Below, piece after piece: positions 36,301 to 44,489 of a stretch of DNA of 64,000 nt. Below the pieces are notes generated by a model. It was not told the DNA's origin and searched no databases. It saw only the letters and a program-made list of their open reading frames with translations. The stretch comes from Ardenticatenaceae bacterium (GTDB lineage Bacteria; Chloroflexota; Anaerolineae; Promineifilales; Promineifilaceae): assembly GCA_020634565.1 (NCBI GenBank), contig JACKBN010000008.1, positions 186,001-250,000 of the forward strand, read 5' to 3'. A program made the position numbers and the translations under genes. Every line of letters starts with the position of its first letter. Positions within the stretch are counted from its first letter, which is position 1.

Positions 36301-36815
36301 AAAAAGGTGAGGGGGAAGACCAACAGGCTGTTGGATATTGTGATGTAGAAAAAGTAGAGGGGGGTGCCGATACGGCCGTTTAACACTTCTCGGACCGACA
36401 CATATCCTCTGGCATACAGGCTGGTATCAAACACAAACAAGAGCCGCGTAGACAAAAACACGTCCAGAACAGCTAAGCTCACAGGCAGCAATGCCAGCAT
36501 GATCAAAAAAACAGTAATTCGCTTTCGGTAATGATGTCGGGGGATAAAAATTCCCAGGATGAGCAACCACAGCAGGGGCGTCAAAACCATGGTGGTCAGC
36601 GCGTGCAGTTGCGAAGTCGTGTAACTAACCGCCACATCTGTGGTGGTGCTAGAAACCAACACGCTGTAGCTGCCGACTGACAAAATAAGCATGTACACTG
36701 CAAACAGTCGGTTAATCCACAGCCGGGGCTGCAACATAAAGATGTACATCATCAGACACAACTGGGCGCCAATGATGACAAATGATGAGAAGTAAAATCC
36801 TATAGACAAGATCAT
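33384..36815 (-). CDS. Large 7TM-PAS-GAF sensor histidine kinase
   Basis: A 1143-residue kinase. Residues 1-230 have seven hydrophobic helices, like the histidine-kinase 7TM input module. Then a PAS-like region (about 240-360), several GAF domains (about 390-550, 560-720, 735-890), the HisKA helix ADVSHELRTPVANL (His near 925) and HATPase with NLITNAINYND, DDGMGIDETE and GTGLGLAIVKEI. The many GAF domains suggest integration of several cytosolic signals with a membrane signal. The start ATG has no strong ribosome binding site. No partner regulator is next to it. Confidence 0.88.
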   Translation of the reverse strand: MILSIGFYFSSFVIIGAQLCLMMYIFMLQPRLWINRLFAVYMLILSVGSYSVLVSSTTTDVAVSYTTSQLHALTTMVLTPLLWLLILGIFIPRHHYRKRITVFLIMLALLPVSLAVLDVFLSTRLLFVFDTSLYARGYVSVREVLNGRIGTPLYFFYITISNSLLVFPLTFFAFRHSIPERLRRAARILLLLTISVGVLYVPWLHIPIQLRSMLTPVFAAVGAAWVVSSYRFFSPMEMAMTQVVDTVSIGLLVFDEQMYLSDANAFSEEYLPFTLAQDQGTLTLPQLLQRLMPDVENAADLQILQLAVQQRPTQIHQLEIIRRNNADKTADIREKTWLQFSIRPVYDNEIYIGLACLVENLTMERRTQAYIAETHQTIEQYAYNQMLLNEITKASISISDFSAALSILASRLVGLFEADNCFISLWDEELQRARPAIAYGVDETLYYSLELADGEPSITYEVCQRKQPIVIEDAYNSPFISSRIAQMFPTRAMLALPMITQERIVGALLVGFNTPRKFSSEEIKWGEQIAQQMTLAIAKNQLFAVEKEQRIFLESLQKAGQALTSTLDFEQVLDLILEEIAHVVPYDMASFALIEKDEAYMVRHHDFGEFDLNRDTAFRMETLIISEMPTLQKMYKTKRPLRISNTDQSEDWRYPGHVKSWMGVPLLIEDEPIAFLMVDKLELNFYQLQHEKRLAAFANYATLALKHARLFTEIQRRVTELEALSTVSAAFRFYETVPTILEAVLQTMVETLSAKMGVAFLLNEDGSAVVSQASYPAEFYPAGIEYLLGEGITGGVAKTGRIHISANINEDPEKKDKPNEPGAIKNLHSTIALPLTSKRGVLGVIHLGLDTFHEFVEDEIRTMRAMSNIAANGLQRIQLMQTLEARVASRTFDLETANERLKELDKLKTKFIADVSHELRTPVANLSIYINLLASGNPKKQAHYINVLQQQIDRLTNLVEATLGLSRLEIDADNQVLTAVDLTSLAQEVVEGHRGRAEAFGLRIINHLQPELPLLLGDKNQLDQLITNLITNAINYNDGDGQITVSTFVTDEEKICLQVADDGMGIDETEIPHLFDRFYRGQRAGQSNIPGTGLGLAIVKEIVDLHHGEITVQSHPGQGAIFTVLFPLYQHKVVSLLEAAQSK

Positions 36816-37032
36816 GACACTACGTCACTTTTACCATCAGAACAACAATTCTTATTCCTGACTTGTGAAGCTTGGCTGGGATGTGCAAACAGCATTATAG
36901 CAGTTGCGTTCACGATTCCTTACCTGAAATGCTAGTACTGATATAGTACACATAGCTTATTAGCCACCTTAACACAAGTTTTGTTTCAAATCGCTCCGGT
37001 TTCTGCTCTTGTCCTCTCTGCCGGTATTGCCT
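36816..37032. other. Divergent promoter region, kinase / Lgt-like gene
   Basis: A 217-base AT-rich gap. It holds a short palindrome-like stretch around 36932-36952 (TAGTACTGATATAGTACA). Presumably contains both promoters; I cannot place the boxes firmly. Confidence 0.35.
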
Positions 37033-37794
37033 ATGATGGTTCACATGTATCCTATCTTGACTCGGCTAGGCCCATTTTTTGTTTACAGCTATACGGCCGT
37101 TTTCGCCATCGGTCTACTGTTAAGCTGGGGAATCACCCACAGGCAAAGCAACCAACAGATGCTGCCCCGCTGGCAAGACGCCGCGCTAAGCACGCTGACT
37201 GCCGGCTGGTTGGGCGCGCGCCTGAGCTTTGTGCTGCTGCACTGGAACTATTTTGCGAAACGGCCGTCTGAACTCATGCAGCTCTGGCAAGGTGGCCTCA
37301 CAGCTTACGGCGGTCTGGTGGGTGGCCTGCTTGGGTTGGGCGTGTGGTGTTGGTGGCGGAAACGGCCGTTCCTGCCCTACGCCACCCTCTTTTCCCCCGC
37401 CCTGCTGCTGCTCATCACCACTGGCTGGGCCGCTTGCTGGTTTGAAGGCTGCGCCTACGGTGCCACAACCACCCTCGGCCCCTTCGCCGCCAACCTACCC
37501 GACACCTTCGGCGTCTTCGCCGTACGCTACCAAACCCAACTTCTCGGCATCGGCCTCAACTTGCTCCTGTTTTTACCACTTGCCTACTTGCACACCTGCA
37601 AACTTGCAACTTCTTACCGCTTCCCCCTCACCCTCATCGCCACCTCCCTCATCCACTTCGGCCTCACCTTCCTGCGCGGCGATGTCGCACCGCTGCTCTT
37701 TAGCTGGCGGCTGGATAGCTGGCTGGCGCTGCTGTTCGCCATTGGGGGTGGGATGCTGTTACAATACAAAAAGCGTGATCAAGTCCTCAAGTGA
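37033..37794 (+). CDS. Lgt-like prolipoprotein diacylglyceryl transferase homologue, divergent
   Basis: A 253-residue membrane protein with about seven helices. GARLSFVLLHWNYF and LWQGGLTAYGGLVGGLLG match Lgt, the enzyme that adds diacylglycerol to the lipobox Cys. The signature that normally reads GR-x-G-[NC]-F is GWAACWFEGCAYG here, so the catalytic-region Arg is missing. It may be a paralogue with changed activity. ATG at 37033 is chosen from three nearby ATGs; no clear ribosome binding site. Other lipoproteins in the window (19.7 and 40.1 kb) would need a working Lgt. Confidence 0.7.
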   Translation: MMVHMYPILTRLGPFFVYSYTAVFAIGLLLSWGITHRQSNQQMLPRWQDAALSTLTAGWLGARLSFVLLHWNYFAKRPSELMQLWQGGLTAYGGLVGGLLGLGVWCWWRKRPFLPYATLFSPALLLLITTGWAACWFEGCAYGATTTLGPFAANLPDTFGVFAVRYQTQLLGIGLNLLLFLPLAYLHTCKLATSYRFPLTLIATSLIHFGLTFLRGDVAPLLFSWRLDSWLALLFAIGGGMLLQYKKRDQVLK

Positions 37795-37869
37795 TCAAAT
37801 TTTTAAGCCTTTAGATACCTGAGCACTTGACACTTAAACACAAAAAACTAGCAAAAAGTACTCATTTCT

Positions 37870-38721
37870 ATGAAACTAAAAGTCGGACTTGCCCAAATAA
37901 CCCCCAAACTCGGCGACCTGGAAGCCAATCTGGAGCGCCACCTGCAAGCAATCGAGGAAGCGGCCGAAAGCGGCGTGGAACTGCTTGTCTTTCCCGAACT
38001 CTCCCTCACCGGCTACCGCCTGCGTGATTTGGCCTTCAGCGTCGCCATTCAACCCACCTACAAAAACCCCATCTTCGCCAAACTGCTAGACGCCAGCCGC
38101 GACATGGACCTGGTGGTTGGCTTTGTCGAAGCCGATACGCGGCAAAAATTCTTCATCTCCGCCGCCTATTTATCTGGGGGCGAAGTGGTGCATCTACATC
38201 GCAAAGTGTACCTGCCCACCTACGGCATGTTTGACGAAGGACGCTACTTTGCCTGGGGCGACCATCTGCGCGCCTTCAACACCCGCTTTGGCCGCGTCGG
38301 CATTCTCATCTGCGAAGATTTCTGGCACGTCAGCGCCGCCTACACGCTCTGGCTGGACGGAGCCGACATGCTCATCCTCACCTCGTCCTCACCAGGTCGT
38401 GGACTAGCCACGGAGCAAAAAATTGGCAGCGCCAAATGGGTGGAGCATATCAACCAGGCGTACGCCAGCATGTTTACCAACTTCATCCTGCATACCAACC
38501 GTACTGGCTTTGAAGACGGCGTCACGTTTTACGGCGGCTCCACCATTTTTAATCCTGAAGGCCATCTGCTGGGCCAGGGACCCTATTACGAAGAAGCGCT
38601 GGTCACCGCCAAGCTGGATTTGAATGAAATCCGCCGCGCCCGTATCCGCCTACCGCTCCTGCGCGACGAGCGCGTCGGTCTCACCCGTCGTGAACTCAGC
38701 CGCATTTTGGACAATAAATGA
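37870..38721 (+). CDS. Nitrilase-superfamily carbon-nitrogen hydrolase
   Basis: A 283-residue enzyme with the catalytic triad Glu43 (FPELSLTGY), Lys112 (HRKVYLPTYGMF) and Cys148 (ILICEDFWH). It cleaves C-N bonds of amides. The CEDFWH version resembles amidase domains of glutamine-dependent NAD synthetases, but no synthetase domain is attached, and it may be a free amidase. Good start at 37870. Confidence 0.87.
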   Translation: MKLKVGLAQITPKLGDLEANLERHLQAIEEAAESGVELLVFPELSLTGYRLRDLAFSVAIQPTYKNPIFAKLLDASRDMDLVVGFVEADTRQKFFISAAYLSGGEVVHLHRKVYLPTYGMFDEGRYFAWGDHLRAFNTRFGRVGILICEDFWHVSAAYTLWLDGADMLILTSSSPGRGLATEQKIGSAKWVEHINQAYASMFTNFILHTNRTGFEDGVTFYGGSTIFNPEGHLLGQGPYYEEALVTAKLDLNEIRRARIRLPLLRDERVGLTRRELSRILDNK

Positions 38722-38724
38722 CGA

Positions 38725-38795
38725 AGTAATTGAGTAATTAGTAATTGGATAATTTTGATCAATTGCCAATTACTAATTACCAATTACCCAATTAC
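38725..38795. repeat. AT-rich hairpin with tandem GTAATTG arms, directly upstream of era
   Basis: Left arm GTAATTGAGTAATTAGTAAT, right arm ATTACTAATTACCAATTACC. It fills the gap to the era start and leaves only six bases before the ATG. Confidence 0.8.
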
Positions 38796-38801
38796 AAAAA
38801 T

Positions 38802-39743
38802 ATGAATGAATCAACTTCCAACCCAACTGGATATGACACAAGTGACGACCACCGCTCCGGCTTTGTGGCGGTGATTGGCCGCCCCAACGTGGGCAAAAGC
38901 ACGCTGATCAACGCGCTGCTCCAAGAAAAGATCAACATCGTCTCGCCCAAGCCGCAAACCACGCGCAGCCGCCAGCTGGGCATCCTCACCACGGCCGATT
39001 TCCAGATCGTCTTCATGGATACACCCGGACTCATGCAGCCGCGCCACAAGCTAGACGAATTTATGGTGGAAACGGCCGTTGAATCCCTTAACGAAGCGGA
39101 TGTGGTGCTCTGGCTGGTGGACGGCAGCGAACCGATCGGCCCTGGCGACAAAGCGATCGCCGAAATGGTGGCCCAGGTAGATGAGACGATTCCCGTTGTC
39201 CTGGCCATCAACAAAAGCGACGTCACCGCGCCCGAAAATGTGATGCCCCACACCGAGGCGTACCGCGCCCTGGCGCCTGAAGCTGCCTGGATTTTCTTTT
39301 CGGCACAAGAGGGAAACGGCCGTTCCGATCTACTCAACCTCATCGTGCAAGCCCTGCCCGAAGGCCCCCGCTACTACCCCGCCGACCAAATCACCGACAT
39401 CTACGTCCGGGACATGGCCGCCGAGTTCATTCGCGAACAAGTCATGCTCCAACTACGCGACGAAATCCCGTACGGCGTCGCCGTGCAGGTGGACCAGTTC
39501 AAAGAGCGGGACAACGGCGTCACCTATATCGGGGCCAACATTTTTGTAGAACGGGACAACCACAAAGCGATTGTCATCGGGGCCAAAGGGAGCCAACTGC
39601 GCAAAATCGGAGCCGCCGCCCGCAAAGAGCTGGAAACACTCGTCGATGGCAAAGTGTTTCTGGAGCTGTGGGTCAAAGTAGAACCCAAATGGCGGCACAA
39701 CGAGAGAGCACTCAAACGCCTCGGCTACAGTAAACCGGAATAA
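38802..39743 (+). CDS. era: GTPase Era
   Basis: A 313-residue GTPase that checks 16S rRNA maturation and 30S assembly. G1 GRPNVGKST, switch I QTTR, G3 DTPG, G4 NKSD, and a C-terminal KH domain (VIGAKGSQLRKIG) that binds the rRNA 3' end. ATG at 38802 starts the family match after a short polar extension; the frame is open through the hairpin to 38745, which I reject. There is no Shine-Dalgarno upstream, only hairpin sequence. Confidence 0.93.
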   Translation: MNESTSNPTGYDTSDDHRSGFVAVIGRPNVGKSTLINALLQEKINIVSPKPQTTRSRQLGILTTADFQIVFMDTPGLMQPRHKLDEFMVETAVESLNEADVVLWLVDGSEPIGPGDKAIAEMVAQVDETIPVVLAINKSDVTAPENVMPHTEAYRALAPEAAWIFFSAQEGNGRSDLLNLIVQALPEGPRYYPADQITDIYVRDMAAEFIREQVMLQLRDEIPYGVAVQVDQFKERDNGVTYIGANIFVERDNHKAIVIGAKGSQLRKIGAAARKELETLVDGKVFLELWVKVEPKWRHNERALKRLGYSKPE

Positions 39744-40062
39744 GTTCACCCGCCTACACTCAGATTGGACCAATTTTAGTCTAAGGCAGTCTGTAACTTT
39801 ACAACGCAAATTGGTCCAATCTTTCAGGCAGCGAGAAGCCCCTACCCGCGTATATTCCAAAAACCTCTTACAAATTTGTTACACATCCCCATTTGCCGTT
39901 GCCTGTAAGGCAGCCTACGGTTAGCATCGCAAAAATTGCTATCCTATCGAGCAAATTTGGTTCTTTGCGGTTTAAGGATGTGTACGTCGGATTGACAATC
40001 CGACCCAACCAATGATTCCCTCAAGGAGCCAAAAATTATCAAGCAGAAAGCGAGGATTTATT
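39744..40062. other. Intergenic gap era / ABC transporter
   Basis: 319 bases with a family A hairpin (39762-39822) and otherwise AT-rich sequence. No credible gene seen. Confidence 0.5.
39762..39822. repeat. Hairpin repeat, family A
   Basis: Arms AGATTGGACCAATTT (39762-39776) and AAATTGGTCCAATCT (39808-39822). Lies directly behind era and may end its transcript. Confidence 0.85.
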
Positions 40063-41343
40063 GTGAAGAAGAAAAATTTAGCATTGCTGTGGCTTACGGC
40101 CGTCTTGCTCATGTTGGTCGCGTGCCAACCCGCAGCAGATGACGTGCCCGCCGTTGACCTACCCGACGAAACGCCCGTCGCCGGCGTTGAACCCCCACCC
40201 GGTTTTGCCGATTGGGATGCCGTGCTGCAAGCAGCGCAAGGCCAAACCGTCAACTTTTACATGTGGGGCGGCAGCGATTTGATCAACGGCTGGGTCACCG
40301 GCTACGTCGCCGATGCCGTACAGGAACGATATGGCGTTACGCTCAACATGGTGCCCGTTGCCGATGGCCCCGAGTACGTCAACAAGGTGTTGGGCGAACA
40401 GCAAGCAGGCCGCGACGAAGACGGTTCCGTCGATCTGGTGTGGGTAAACGGCGAAAATTACCGCACCATGCGCCAGGCCGAACTGCTTTACGGCCCCTTT
40501 TCCGAATATTTACCCAACTCTGTTTATGTCAATTGGGACGACCCCAGCGTCGCCAACGATTTTGGCCTCAGCGTTGATGGCTACGAAGCGCCCTACGGCA
40601 AAGCCCAGTTTGTGATGATCTACGACAGCGCCAAAGTTGAAAATCCACCAACCACCGTGGCCGAACTGCTGGACTGGATCGAAGCGAATCCGGGGCTGTT
40701 CACCTACCCCGCCCCGCCCGACTTCACCGGCAGCGCCTTTGTGCGCCACATCTGCTACGATGCGGTTGGCGGCTATGAAAACTTGCTGGGCGAGTTTGAC
40801 CAAGCGCTGTTCGACGAGCAGTTGCCCGCCTGCTGGGACGTACTTAACCAAATCGAGCCATTCCTCTGGCGCGAAGGGGAAACGTACCCAGAAAGCCACA
40901 CGCGCCACCAGGAGCTGTTTGCCAACGGCGAAGTGTACTTCGACATGGCGTATAACCCAGCCGAAGCGTCTAGTCTGGTAGAAAACGGCCGTTACCCCGA
41001 AACCACCCGCACCTTTGTCTTTGACGAAGGCACGATTGCCAACACCCATTACGTCGCCATTCCCTACAACTCGCCACACAAGGCAGCAGCAATGGTCGTG
41101 GCCAACTTCCTGCTCTCGCCGGAGGCGCAGCTGAGCAAGGCGCAGCCCGAAAATTGGGGCGATTTGCCCGTGCTGAACCCGTCGCTGCTCAGCGCCGAGG
41201 ATCAGGCCGCCTTTGACGCCATCCCGCGCGGCGTGGCCACCCTCTCCACTGAGGAACTGGCTGCCAACCGCCTGCCGGAGCTGCAAGCGCCTTGGCTAAC
41301 GGCGATTGAACAGGCTTGGGAAACGGCCGTCTTGCAGCCGTAA
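40063..41343 (+). CDS. ABC transporter substrate-binding lipoprotein, YnjB-like
   Basis: A protein of 426 residues starting at GTG (40063) after GAGGA. Lipoprotein signal ALLWLTAVLLMLVAC; the lipobox Cys near residue 20. The mature part matches E. coli YnjB in several stretches: GQTVNFYMWGGSDLINGW, SVDLVWVNGENYRTM, and GLFTYPAPPDFTGSAF. YnjBCD is a putative thiamine-type or other small-molecule importer; the ligand is not established. First gene of the ABC operon. Confidence 0.87.
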   Translation: MKKKNLALLWLTAVLLMLVACQPAADDVPAVDLPDETPVAGVEPPPGFADWDAVLQAAQGQTVNFYMWGGSDLINGWVTGYVADAVQERYGVTLNMVPVADGPEYVNKVLGEQQAGRDEDGSVDLVWVNGENYRTMRQAELLYGPFSEYLPNSVYVNWDDPSVANDFGLSVDGYEAPYGKAQFVMIYDSAKVENPPTTVAELLDWIEANPGLFTYPAPPDFTGSAFVRHICYDAVGGYENLLGEFDQALFDEQLPACWDVLNQIEPFLWREGETYPESHTRHQELFANGEVYFDMAYNPAEASSLVENGRYPETTRTFVFDEGTIANTHYVAIPYNSPHKAAAMVVANFLLSPEAQLSKAQPENWGDLPVLNPSLLSAEDQAAFDAIPRGVATLSTEELAANRLPELQAPWLTAIEQAWETAVLQP

Positions 41344-41346
41344 TCA

Positions 41347-41431
41347 ATCACCCTCACCCCAACCCTCTCCCTCAGAGGGAGAGGGAGCCAGTTCCCTCCC
41401 CCTGGCAGGGGGAGGGCTAGGGTGGGGGTAA
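41347..41431. repeat. Palindromic CTCTCCC/GAGGGAGAGGG repeat
   Basis: CCCAACCCTCTCCCTCAGAGG, then GAGGGAGAGGG and CCCTCCCCCTGGCAGGGGGAGGG form two stacked hairpins in the gap between ABC genes. Sequences of this type are common dispersed repeats in many bacteria. Confidence 0.75.
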
Positions 41432-41447
41432 ATTTCGCACACGCACC

Positions 41448-42310
41448 ATGCCCTCACGCCTCCGACCGTACCTCTTGCTGGCTCCCACGCTGGCCGTCAT
41501 TCTGCTGCTGTTTGGCGGCGGGGTGCTGCTGGCACTCATGCAGAGCGTCGGCTACCTGCCGTTCCTCGGCCGCACAGAAATCAGCCTCGACGCGTACTTG
41601 ACCATTTTTCGGCAGCCTGCCTTCAGCCGCTCGCTGCTGCTGACGCTGTGGGTGGCGTTGGTAAGTACGGCCGTTTCCACCCTGCTCGCCCTCGTGAGTG
41701 CCCTGGCTTTAAGACGGCCGTTTCGCGGCCACCGCCTCATCACCTTTCTTTTTCAGCTCAACATCCCCATCCCCCATTTGGTGGGCGCGGTGGGGATTCT
41801 GTTTTTGTTTTCCAAAGCGGTTTTCTGGCCCGATTGGCCGCGCTGGCCGGACTCATCAACCAACCCGCCGACTTCCCCGCGCTGGTGTTCGACCCGTGGG
41901 CCATCGGCATCATTTTGGAGTACGTCTGGAAAACCACCTGCTTCACCGGGCTCATTTTGCTGGCAACGCTGCAAGGAGTCGGCAACGATTTGGAAACGGC
42001 TGCACAAAACCTGGGTGCCAGCCGCTGGCAGCGCTTCCGCTACGTCACGCTGCCGCTGCTGACGCCCAGCATGGTTTCCGCCTCGGTGTTGGTGTTTGCC
42101 TTTACCTTTGGCGCATTCGAGGTGCCGCTGCTGCTAGGGCAGCGCTTTCCCTCCATGCTGCCCGTGCTCGCCTACCGCAGCTACGTCGATGTGGATCTCA
42201 ACGCCCGCCCCGAAGCGATGGCGATGAACGTGATCATCACGCTGCTGATTGGCGTGCTTATTTTTGTCTACATGCGCATTACGGACCAAACGCTGCGCCG
42301 TGAACGGTGA
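41448..42310 (+). pseudogene. ABC transporter permease 1, YnjC-like, with a -1 frameshift
   Basis: The first 120 residues read in one frame (about 41448-41815) and the rest in the next: the start reads MPSRLRPYLLLAPTLAVILL, and the later part RLAALAGLINQ, LGASRWQRFRYVTLPLL with the EAA-loop motif, ending at 42310. The shift falls at TCCAAAGCGG (41811-41820), where one A appears to be missing. The reading would be restored as SKSGFLARL. It may be a sequencing error, a true pseudogene or a recoding site. The other operon genes are intact, so error or suppression is more likely than decay. Confidence 0.8.
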
Positions 42311-42385
42311 TCGGTAATCGGTAATCGGTGAACGGTAAACCGATTACGGGTCACCGTTTACCGATAACGGATTACGGATTACGAA
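42301..42385. repeat. Hairpin with tandem GTAATCG/GTGAACG arms
   Basis: GTGATCGGTAATCGGTAATC units on the left, GGGTCACCGTTTACCGATAA units on the right. Sits between the two permease genes. Same style as 45750-45825. Confidence 0.75.
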
Positions 42386-42389
42386 CAAC

Positions 42390-43208
42390 ATGAAACAAAT
42401 CAAGCCAACCTTCCCAACCCGCGCCTTCATCCTCGCCGCCATTGTGGTGGGGGTGCTGCTGCCGTTTGTGCCGCTGCTGCTCTGGTCGGTGAGCTTTCGC
42501 TGGCTGTACCCGAGCGTGCTGCCGGAATCGCTGAGCTTGCGGGCCTGGCAGTACGTTTTCTCGCCCCGCGCGCAGGTGTTGTCGGCGTTGGGCTACAGCA
42601 CGCTGGTGGCGCTGCTGGTGACAACATTGTCAATTGTGATTGGGCTGCCTGCCGGGCGCGCCCTGGGACTGTACAAATTTCGGGGGAAAACGGCCGTTCG
42701 CTTTCTCATCCTGGCGCCCACCATCGTACCCACATTGGCAGCGGCGATGGGCATCCACGTGCTCTTCATTCGCTACGGACTGGTGGACAATGTGCTGGGG
42801 GTGGTGCTGGTGCATCTCATTCCGGTGCTGCCCTACGTGGTGCTCATTTTGAGCGGCGTTTTTGCCAATTACAATCCCGATTTTGAGGCACAGGCGCAAA
42901 CGCTCGGCGCGTCGGCGTGGCAGCGGTTCCGCTTTGTCACCCTGCCCACCATTTTCCCGGCGCTGATGGTTAGCGGGCTGTTTGCCTTCATCATTAGCTG
43001 GAGCCAGTACATTCTCACGCTGCTCATCGGCGGGGGGCAGGTGGTGACGCTGCCGGTGCTGCTCTTCTCATTTGTCAGCTCCGGCGACAATGCGATCACC
43101 GCCGCGCTGAGCCTAGTATTTATTGCCCCCGCGCTGCTCTTTTTGCTGGCTACGGCACGGTATTTGTCTGGCAATCAGGCATCGTTGGGCGGATTTGGTA
43201 ATCTTTAG
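42390..43208 (+). CDS. ABC transporter permease 2, YnjC-like
   Basis: A 272-residue membrane protein with six helices and the EAA-loop (FEAQAQTLGASAWQRFRFVTLP) that contacts the ATPase. In E. coli ynjC both permease halves are one gene; here they are two, both downstream of the YnjB-like gene. The hairpin between permease 1 and this gene may reduce readthrough. Confidence 0.86.
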   Translation: MKQIKPTFPTRAFILAAIVVGVLLPFVPLLLWSVSFRWLYPSVLPESLSLRAWQYVFSPRAQVLSALGYSTLVALLVTTLSIVIGLPAGRALGLYKFRGKTAVRFLILAPTIVPTLAAAMGIHVLFIRYGLVDNVLGVVLVHLIPVLPYVVLILSGVFANYNPDFEAQAQTLGASAWQRFRFVTLPTIFPALMVSGLFAFIISWSQYILTLLIGGGQVVTLPVLLFSFVSSGDNAITAALSLVFIAPALLFLLATARYLSGNQASLGGFGNL

Positions 43209-43212
43209 GACA

Positions 43213-43277
43213 GGTAATTGGTAATTTGTAATTGGGTAATTCAGACGCCAATTACAAATTACTCAATTACAAATTAC
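43213..43277. repeat. AT-rich hairpin with tandem GTAATTG arms
   Basis: GTAATTGGTAATTTGTAATT on the left, ATTACAAATTACTCAATTAC on the right, in the 79-base gap before the ATPase gene. Confidence 0.8.
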
Positions 43278-43287
43278 GTTTAACCCT

Positions 43288-44331
43288 ATGACAAAAGTCG
43301 AACTACAACATCTCAGCAAACAATTCGGGGAGGTTACGGCCGTTTCCCAAGTCTCACTCAACGCCCCAGATGGCCAAATCACGGCGCTGCTGGGGCCATC
43401 TGGCTGCGGCAAAACCACAATTTTGAAGACAATTGCCGGGTTGTTGGCACCGAGCGCAGGGGATGTGTTGTTTAACGGCCGTTCCGTCCTCAACATCCCC
43501 GCCGAAAAGCGCAACGCCGTCATGGTGTTCCAAAACCACCTGCTCTTCCCCTACCTCAGCGTCGGCGAAAATGTCGGTTTTGGCCAGAAGATGCGTGGCG
43601 TAGACGCGGCCACCATTCGCCAAAAAGTAGACGAGCATTTGGCGCTGGTGCAGCTGCCTGGCTTGGCCAACCGCCGCCCCAACGAGCTGTCTGGCGGGCA
43701 GCAGCAGCGGGTGGCGCTGGCGCGGGCGCTCATCGTGGAACCGACGGTGCTGCTGCTAGATGAGCCACTCTCCAACCTGGATGCCCATCTGCGCGAAGAG
43801 ATGCGCCAGCTCATCCGCACGCTGCAGCGGTCGCTGAACATGACCACAATTGTGGTCACCCACGACCAGGAGGAGGCGGTGCTGCTGGCGGACCAAATCG
43901 GGCTGATGTTTGACGGCAAGCTGGCGCAAGTTGGCCCACCGTCCGACTTTTACGAACGGCCGTCTACTCGTCAGGTTGCCTCATTTTTTGGTGCGACTAA
44001 CTTTTTGGCCGGGGAAAAGTGTGGGAATCTGGTGGAAACGGCCGTTGGTCCCCTGCACGTCGCCGCCAATGCCGTGCCCGATGGCCCCGTCCAACTTACC
44101 ATTCGCCCAGAACATGTACAGCTTGCGCCCGCAGACGGCCGTTTGCCCAACCAGCTCTGCGCCACCGTGCAGGAAGCGATTTACGCTGGCACGCACACCC
44201 GTCTGCGCCTCACCCTCGACGGCGACATTGAACTGACGCTGATCACGGCTCCGGCTGCGGCAAAAACGATTGGTGTGGGAACGGCCGTACACCTGCACTT
44301 GCCGCCGGAACATTTGTGGCCCCTGCCCTGA
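43288..44331 (+). CDS. ABC transporter ATP-binding protein, YnjD-like
   Basis: A 347-residue ATPase of the spermidine/thiamine/Fe-type importer class. Walker A GPSGCGKTT near 36, signature LSGGQQQR near 134, Walker B LLLDEP near 156, switch His in VVTHDQEEA. About 100 further residues carry a TOBE-type beta domain (TIRPEHVQL). It powers the YnjB-like importer of the three upstream genes. No Shine-Dalgarno is obvious because the hairpin sits just before it. Confidence 0.9.
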   Translation: MTKVELQHLSKQFGEVTAVSQVSLNAPDGQITALLGPSGCGKTTILKTIAGLLAPSAGDVLFNGRSVLNIPAEKRNAVMVFQNHLLFPYLSVGENVGFGQKMRGVDAATIRQKVDEHLALVQLPGLANRRPNELSGGQQQRVALARALIVEPTVLLLDEPLSNLDAHLREEMRQLIRTLQRSLNMTTIVVTHDQEEAVLLADQIGLMFDGKLAQVGPPSDFYERPSTRQVASFFGATNFLAGEKCGNLVETAVGPLHVAANAVPDGPVQLTIRPEHVQLAPADGRLPNQLCATVQEAIYAGTHTRLRLTLDGDIELTLITAPAAAKTIGVGTAVHLHLPPEHLWPLP

Positions 44332-44360
44332 CATTTCTAGGACTCACACAGTTACCCGAA

Positions 44361-44421
44361 AGATTGGACCAATTTATTCGCAGAAATTTCAGACGGCTTT
44401 CAACTGAAATTGGTCCAATCT
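44361..44421. repeat. Hairpin repeat, family A
   Basis: Arms at 44361-44375 and 44407-44421, identical in the first 15 bases to the copy at 39762. The loop differs. Confidence 0.85.
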
Positions 44422-44433
44422 GCGTAAGTCCTG

Positions 44434-44489
44434 ATTTCCCCGGAAAATGCTCAATTGAAAATCTACATTCGAGCATTTTCCGGGGAAAT
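44434..44489. repeat. Hairpin repeat, family B variant
   Basis: Arms ATTTCCCCGGAAAATGCTC and GAGCATTTTCCGGGGAAAT, 19 paired bases; one extra C/G compared with the copies at 3244 and 17269. Stands 12 bases behind the family A copy, the same order as at 3.1 kb. Confidence 0.85.

Noticed and set aside
41347..41431. CTCTCCC/GAGGGAGAGGG element as a novel system
   Set aside because: This type of palindrome is a common dispersed bacterial repeat; nothing here sets it apart.
19631..43277. GTAATTG hairpins as CRISPR repeats
   Set aside because: They are single hairpins far apart, not regularly spaced repeats with unique spacers, and no cas genes are present.
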